Assembly: GCA_937884385.1 (NCBI GenBank)
Contig: CALGCW010000284.1
Location: 1-30,844, forward strand
Reading direction: 5' to 3'
Source of the DNA: an uncultured Clostridia bacterium
Lineage (GTDB): Bacteria > Bacillota > Clostridia > Oscillospirales > CAG-272
DNA length: 30,844 nucleotides
The position numbers were made by a program, and so were the translations under genes. This document shows, piece after piece, positions 26,658-30,844 of this stretch (positions are counted from its first letter, which is position 1; the number at the start of each line of letters is the position of its first letter). Below the pieces are notes generated by a model. The model did not search any database, had not been told where the DNA came from, and saw only the letters and a list, made by a program, of their open reading frames with translations.

Positions 26658-28262
26658 TTATAACGTTACATTGAAATGTACGGACTTTAGAATTCTTTGC
26701 TTACCATAGGTATCCGTACCACGTGTGATTTCAGGATGTGCTTCCAGTAGAGTTTGTACAAACTTTTTTTGGGAATATGGCATCAAACCAGATTCTTTGC
26801 AGTAGTGCTGGTACTGTTCATACAAATATGTTGAAGGTTCGTAGCTTCCTTCTTTGATAATGCAACAATCATTAAAAAATGATAGTACAGAATCTGATTC
26901 TTCTCGATAGCGTTGAAGCTCGGCACGATTAAGATCTGTTTCTGAAAAAACAAATTTGTTGTCAATAAGACGTCTTAATCCCTTAAGCGCAAAAAGAAAT
27001 ATACCGTCAGCTTCCAAGCGCATCTTATCAATAAGGTAAGGATCCCTCATGTCGGGCGGAACCGATTTTTCAAATCGTATAATGATTAGACGTCTATAGA
27101 ACCCCTCAGAACGGTCGCCGTAGTTCCTTGGCATTGAGTTACATGAAAACACCAGTCTGGCATAGTTTTTAAAGGAAAAACCGTCCTTGTGTTTGTTTTC
27201 AATAGCGATGCTGTCTTCACCGACCAATGCTTTAAATATACCGTTGTCATCGATATTTTTTGTAGGCAAATCCGAAAAGATGTTTGCAAGCTTTCCAAAC
27301 AACAACGCGGGCTTGAAACGCTCGTTCAGTGATTGCCAAGATACGTTGGATACGTTATCCTTGCCAAGTAAGATTTCGTTAAGTACATTAAGCAATACTG
27401 ATTTCCCTGCTCCCCCTTGACCAACAAGCACAAAACATTTTTGTGCAACTGTAACTGGAATTAAGCAATATCCAAGTATTTCTTGTATAAGGGAAATTTG
27501 TTCAATGTTTCCTTGCATAGCATCGTTAAGATACTTTTTAAACACAGGACAATCCGCTTCCGAGTCATAGTTGACGTCAAGTCGAATAGTTGATAAGAAA
27601 TCGTGGGTGTGGGGTTTAAGCTCACCCGTCCTAACATTATACAACCCGTTTTTAAGGTTAAGAATGTACGCGTCAGGATTCAAGTCCCCAACTTTTTTGT
27701 TGATCAGTAGCTGCCACTGCCCCTCCGCGTCAATAATGTCTCGCATTTTGGTTTCGCGAGAAAGCAGTCTGGATCGTATAATAGCACGCACCTCTTTTTC
27801 ATCGATAGATATATACACGCCGTTTTTATAAGCATAGTATTTATCCTTACAACAAATAACCTTTTCGGTTGCTGCTAAATCGTCTGCCAAGATGCCGGGG
27901 AAAAACCGTATTCCTTTGTCAGAGCGTTCGTACCACTTTGGCAAAAGCAATTCTGCATCGCTTGCTTGTCCGCGAGTAGACATTTGTGTGTACGCTTTGT
28001 TCTGTTTCTTGTAAGTCGATTTAAGACTTTTCAAGAATGTTGCTTGAAGGCCGAATCGTCTGCGCATTTCTTCAAAGATAATGACGTCAGCTATGACCTC
28101 ACTATACTTGTACAGATGCTTTTCGACAAAATCTTCACATGCGATAATATTCTCGCCCATATCGCGATGAACGGGAATGTCTTCGAGCTTAGAAACAAGC
28201 TCTTTTACGTTGTTAGAATTGGATGTATGATTTTCACAGCCATATTCTTTTTCTGAATTCAT
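26658..28262 (-). CDS. Phage/plasmid-type SF3 (D5/P4-like) DNA helicase
   Basis: This is 534 residues from ATG 28262, chosen for AAAGGAG at 28271-28277; a 40-codon longer frame has no such site. The C-terminal half is an SF3 helicase. It has Walker A GQGGAGKS (281-288), a Walker B-like segment ending in D331 (LANIFSDLP), motif C ending in N375 (LVFSCNSMPRN) and likely arginine fingers in GFYRRLIII (R390/R391). Residues about 195-270 fit the D5_N region that precedes it in P4-alpha and D5-type primase-helicases. The N-terminal 120 residues show no TOPRIM, AEP or zinc primase motif, so this may be helicase only. Such proteins drive replication of phages, satellites and integrated plasmids. It is the strongest sign of a mobile element in the window. 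Confidence 0.87.
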   Translation of the reverse strand: MNSEKEYGCENHTSNSNNVKELVSKLEDIPVHRDMGENIIACEDFVEKHLYKYSEVIADVIIFEEMRRRFGLQATFLKSLKSTYKKQNKAYTQMSTRGQASDAELLLPKWYERSDKGIRFFPGILADDLAATEKVICCKDKYYAYKNGVYISIDEKEVRAIIRSRLLSRETKMRDIIDAEGQWQLLINKKVGDLNPDAYILNLKNGLYNVRTGELKPHTHDFLSTIRLDVNYDSEADCPVFKKYLNDAMQGNIEQISLIQEILGYCLIPVTVAQKCFVLVGQGGAGKSVLLNVLNEILLGKDNVSNVSWQSLNERFKPALLFGKLANIFSDLPTKNIDDNGIFKALVGEDSIAIENKHKDGFSFKNYARLVFSCNSMPRNYGDRSEGFYRRLIIIRFEKSVPPDMRDPYLIDKMRLEADGIFLFALKGLRRLIDNKFVFSETDLNRAELQRYREESDSVLSFFNDCCIIKEGSYEPSTYLYEQYQHYCKESGLMPYSQKKFVQTLLEAHPEITRGTDTYGKQRILKSVHFNVTL

Positions 28263-28780
28263 AAATTCAGCTCCTTTCAATTTTTTTTGCAGCACGTATA
28301 CCCGCGCTACAACATAAAAATGCAAGAAAAAAATGTCCAGAAATTCTTCCTGTAAAGAAAATTGAATTTTCAAAAAAGCCAAAAAGCTTGTAAACCCTTG
28401 ATAAATAAGGGTTTAGGGGAATTTTTATCAAAATTGCGTTTTTTAAAAAATTTTTTTATTTTTTTGTTTTTATGTCATCATTTTTGTTTTCATTTATGTT
28501 CATATGTGTTTTTTGTCCTTTAATCCGTTCTTTGCGCAGGTGCAAAGATAAATTAGAACTGAAATCTCTCCCGGCTTTAGTCCAATGTTAAACACAAGAT
28601 TTGGATATCTTGAAAATTTCATTATGCTTCTGTTCTTGCGATTAATTTATTGATGCTGAGTGCATCTACTATAAAGTTTGCAAGATAGAAAACTGCTATT
28701 GTTTTGTGTATGACGATTTTTTTATTTTTTATACTTTTAGCAAGATATCGCAATCAATATACAAGAGAATTTATATATAA
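28263..28780. other. Gene-free AT-rich region upstream of the helicase
   Basis: No convincing gene is present. Visible structure includes a 7-bp-arm dyad GAAAATT-G-AATTTTC (28357-28371), the inverted repeat listed separately at 28392-28414, long T/A tracts around 28430-28480, a CTTTGC/GCAAAG dyad near 28530-28550, and partial copies of the TCTTGCA leader motif on the minus strand near 28317-28325 and 28679-28690. It could hold the helicase promoter and an origin. Confidence 0.4.
28392..28414. repeat. Inverted repeat AAACCCTT/AAGGGTTT
   Basis: Perfect 8-bp arms (28392-28399 and 28407-28414) flank a 7-base AT spacer. It is about 130 bases upstream of the helicase start. No T-run follows closely on the minus strand, so an operator or a replication or recombination site is more likely than a terminator. 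Confidence 0.55.
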
Positions 28781-28814
28781 AAAAATTCCCATCAGATCTA
28801 AAAAAGATCTGATG
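28781..28814 (-). terminator. Terminator of the AAA_14/DUF4143 gene
   Basis: CATCAGATCT (28790-28799) and AGATCTGATG (28805-28814) form a perfect 10-bp stem with a 5-A loop. On the minus strand it is followed after five bases by seven Ts. It lies about 55 bases after the stop of the gene at 28870. Confidence 0.78.
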
Positions 28815-28869
28815 AGAAAAATTGCTATTTGAAACTATTTTCAAAGCTCATTCTACATACTAATATAAT

Positions 28870-30096
28870 CTAAATCAAATTACTTGGAATAAAGCAATTT
28901 TTATCGTCGATCGGAATGGGTTGTTCGCACATACAAACAATACCACCGTTTCCGCGTTCAAGCTGAGCTTTATCAAGCACAGAATATTTTTTAACCTCAC
29001 GTTTATCCGGATTTGCAGATTTCTTTATTTCCAATGGATGAACGATACCGTTTTCTTCTACAAAGATATCGATTTCTTTTGCATTGGAATCGCGATAATA
29101 CGTAAGATTTGCTTTGCTCTTGGAATAAGCATAATTCTTAACAAGCTCCATAACAACGTAATTCTCGTAGAAATGTCCACTTGCTGCGCCCTGACGCAAA
29201 ACATCAGGTGTTAACCACATTGATAGATATGCACAAAGTCCCGTATCACAAAAATAGAGCTTAGGGGTTTTAGAAAGTCGCTTCAATGCGTTGTTGGAAT
29301 AAGGTTGAAGCAAATAAACGATATGCAAGCCCTCCAAAATACGTAACCACTCCTTTGCTGTAGGCTGTGTAATATCAGCTGACTCGGCAAGTGTAGAGTA
29401 ATTAACTTGTTCAGAAACAAGAGCTGCGCAGCCAAGTAAGAATTTTCTAAAGCGAACTGTGTCTGTAATACCACCCGCTTCAGCAACATCGCGCATTAGA
29501 TAGGTATCAATATAGGAGTTATAGTATTCTCCGCGAAGTTCATCATCTACACCCCAAACCTGAGGCATACCGCCCTCCCAAATGTGTTGGAACACCTTTG
29601 TAATGTCGTTACTCGGAACGCGAGATTGTCTTGCTTGCAATGTAGCAAGTGAAAAATCAAGCTCGTCTTCAAAAACAAGTCCCTTCTTCTCTCTTTGAGA
29701 AAAGCTGTAAAGCTCCAGAATACCAATTCTGCCGGCAAGAGTCTCACGCACCTTTTTCATCATTCCATATTGTTGTGAGCCGGTCAGCCATATCAGGCCC
29801 TTCTCTTCTGTTTCATCGCAAATTATCTTAATCTGTTCAAAAAGCTCGGGCGCCTTTTGCACTTCGTCTATGAGAATGGGCGGTTTATAGGTTTGAAAGA
29901 ACAGCACAGGATCGCTCTTTGCAAGATCTCTCGCCATTGCATTATCCAACGTCACGTACGTTCTGCCCGTACCCTCTGCCAAATGCTTGAGCATCGTCGT
30001 TTTTCCAACTTGCCTTGCACCCGTTACCAAAATCGCCTTAAAAAAGCCGTTCATTTTCAAAAATTTTCGTTCCAATTCACGAGTTATATAAGCCAT
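28870..30096 (-). CDS. AAA_14/DUF4143 family ATPase
   Basis: This 408-residue protein has an N-terminal AAA_14 ATPase: Walker A GARQVGKT (26-33), Walker B LIDEVQKAP (D77/E78) and the sensor-like WLTGSQQY. It is followed by DUF4143 (about 170-400). Near the C-terminus, EIDIFVEENGIVHPLEIKKS resembles the D...ExK core of PD-(D/E)xK nucleases common in this family. Length is usual for the family. AGGAGG (30103-30108) precedes the ATG. These proteins are widespread in anaerobes and gut bacteria, often in accessory regions; their biological role is not established. It has its own promoter and terminator, so it is a single-gene unit. Confidence 0.9.
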   Translation of the reverse strand: MAYITRELERKFLKMNGFFKAILVTGARQVGKTTMLKHLAEGTGRTYVTLDNAMARDLAKSDPVLFFQTYKPPILIDEVQKAPELFEQIKIICDETEEKGLIWLTGSQQYGMMKKVRETLAGRIGILELYSFSQREKKGLVFEDELDFSLATLQARQSRVPSNDITKVFQHIWEGGMPQVWGVDDELRGEYYNSYIDTYLMRDVAEAGGITDTVRFRKFLLGCAALVSEQVNYSTLAESADITQPTAKEWLRILEGLHIVYLLQPYSNNALKRLSKTPKLYFCDTGLCAYLSMWLTPDVLRQGAASGHFYENYVVMELVKNYAYSKSKANLTYYRDSNAKEIDIFVEENGIVHPLEIKKSANPDKREVKKYSVLDKAQLERGNGGIVCMCEQPIPIDDKNCFIPSNLI

Positions 30097-30138
30097 TATA
30101 AACCTCCTGTATTTTTATGAAAATCTAAAGTGTACTTT

Positions 30139-30167
30139 ATATTATCATAATTTTGCCCATTTGTCAA
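30139..30167 (-). promoter_or_regulatory. Promoter of the AAA_14/DUF4143 gene
   Basis: On the minus strand a perfect TTGACA (30162-30167) is followed after 17 bases by TAATAT (30139-30144). Just downstream lies ATCTAAAGTGTA (read on the plus strand near 30123), which is repeated near 30313. That repeat could be an operator. Confidence 0.68.
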
Positions 30168-30212
30168 GATATCTATTCAAAAAATTATGAAAAACCATAA
30201 CAAGAAAAAACA

Positions 30213-30250
30213 CCCGACGAATCACGAGATTCATCGGGCTATTTTTTGTT
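30213..30250. terminator. Bidirectional hairpin terminator
   Basis: CCCGACGAATC (30213-30223) pairs with GATTCATCGGG (30228-30238), around ACGA. The single mismatch becomes G-U on the minus-strand RNA. TGTTTTTT follows on the minus side and ATTTTTTG on the plus side. It separates the ATPase gene promoter from the repeat array to the right. Confidence 0.75.
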
Positions 30251-30352
30251 ACATAGATGCCCTGATTTTCAGATTTATATTCTATTTTGCCAATCTTTGA
30301 AAAGACACAATGATCTAAAGTGTAAAAACATCGGTTTCACTTATCTAAATCT

Positions 30353-30844
30353 TTATCTTGCATAATTATATCAGAGAAATACATTACTGGAGAATAAATT
30401 TTTCACTTCTTAAAAAAAACATTCAAAATATCTACAAAAAATCAATTTTCGTCACAGGAAAGTTTTTTAGCTTTTTTCATTCTGCATAATTATTATCAGA
30501 AAAATACATTAATGGAAAATAATTTTATTTTTTCAAGAAAAATGCTCAAAATTCCCCTAAAAAATCAATTTTCGTCACAGGAAGGTTTTTCAGCTTTTTT
30601 CATTCTGCATAATTAATATCAGAAAAATACATTAAATTGAGAAAATTTTTCATTTTTTCAAGAAAAATGCTCAAAATACCCCTAAAAAATCAATTTTCGT
30701 CACAGGAAGGTTTTTCAGCTTTTTTCATTCTGCATAATTAATATCAGAAAAATACATTAAATTGAGAAAATTTTTCATTTTTTCAAGAAAAATGCTCAAA
30801 ATACCCCTAAAAAATCAATTTTCGTCACAGGAAGGTTTTTCAGC
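30353..30844 (+). repeat. 123-125-bp tandem repeat array, at least four units, running off the window
   Basis: TGCATAATTA occurs at about 30359, 30483, 30606 and 30731, and GTCACAGG at 30451, 30574, 30699 and 30824, giving steps of 123-125 bases. The last two units look identical over the visible part and the first is the most diverged. Each unit carries TGCATAATTAnTATCAGA, related to the leader of the zinc-ribbon genes but on the plus strand. Units 2 and 3 each also contain a 24-codon reading frame (30542-30616 and 30667-30741) without a ribosome-binding site. No gene is visible in 30251-30844. Confidence 0.88.

Noticed and set aside
27680..27700. GATTCAAGTCC resembling a tRNA T-arm
   Set aside because: It lies inside the helicase gene and no cloverleaf can be built around it.
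28263..28382. Forty-residue extension of the helicase
   Set aside because: No ribosome-binding site; the AAAGGAG at 28271-28277 supports the start at 28262.
30353..30844. Second regular repeat as CRISPR
   Set aside because: Units of 123-125 bp are near-identical end to end, without spacers.

Overview
The window looks like a chromosomal segment of a low-GC, Gram-positive anaerobe of the Bacillota (gut-type Clostridia is my best guess). The reasons are AGGAGG ribosome-binding sites, several lipoboxes on exported proteins, a CUT1-type sugar ABC transporter, Big_2/GLUG-type surface proteins and AT-rich intergenic DNA. No rRNA or tRNA was recognised and no species can be named. Nearly every gene is on the minus strand.

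Region 1 (about 0.7-23.6 kb) is one apparent 16-gene operon for an N-acetylglucosamine-containing glycan, read right to left from a good promoter at 23594-23622 to a hairpin at 737-762. The order is: NagB fused to a xylose-isomerase-like TIM barrel; NagA; a Gfo/Idh/MocA oxidoreductase; a solute-binding lipoprotein and two permeases; a large secreted Ig-like protein; a DUF4838/GH163-like lipoprotein; two Big_2 lipoproteins; a cytoplasmic GH20 hexosaminidase; an SGNH hydrolase; a short ABC ATPase; a YesL-like membrane protein; and two more Gfo/Idh/MocA proteins. A second nagA (1-694, cut by the window edge) lies just beyond the hairpin. The inferred pathway is: surface lipoproteins bind the glycan and GH163 releases it, the ABC system imports it, GH20 trims it, and NagA/NagB feed GlcNAc-6-P into glycolysis. 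The oxidoreductases and the TIM-barrel half suggest that a modified or second sugar is also handled. No GlcNAc kinase and no regulator were found here.

Region 2 (about 23.85 kb to the end) is accessory DNA. It holds three divergent paralogues of a small two-domain protein: an N-terminal Lar-like zinc ribbon (CPxCG ... C..C ... WN) followed by a conserved C-terminal domain of unknown role. It also holds an SF3/D5-like helicase of phage or plasmid type, and an AAA_14/DUF4143 ATPase. The three paralogues each have a similar upstream leader containing TTGCATAAT or TGCATAAT. Upstream of the first paralogue this leader sits in a 131-bp tandem repeat. At the right edge, a related 123-125-bp tandem repeat in the opposite orientation runs out of the window. 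This repeat/leader/zinc-ribbon family is the least explained part of the window and the best candidate for an undescribed system. No integrase or attachment site was found, so its mobility is an inference.
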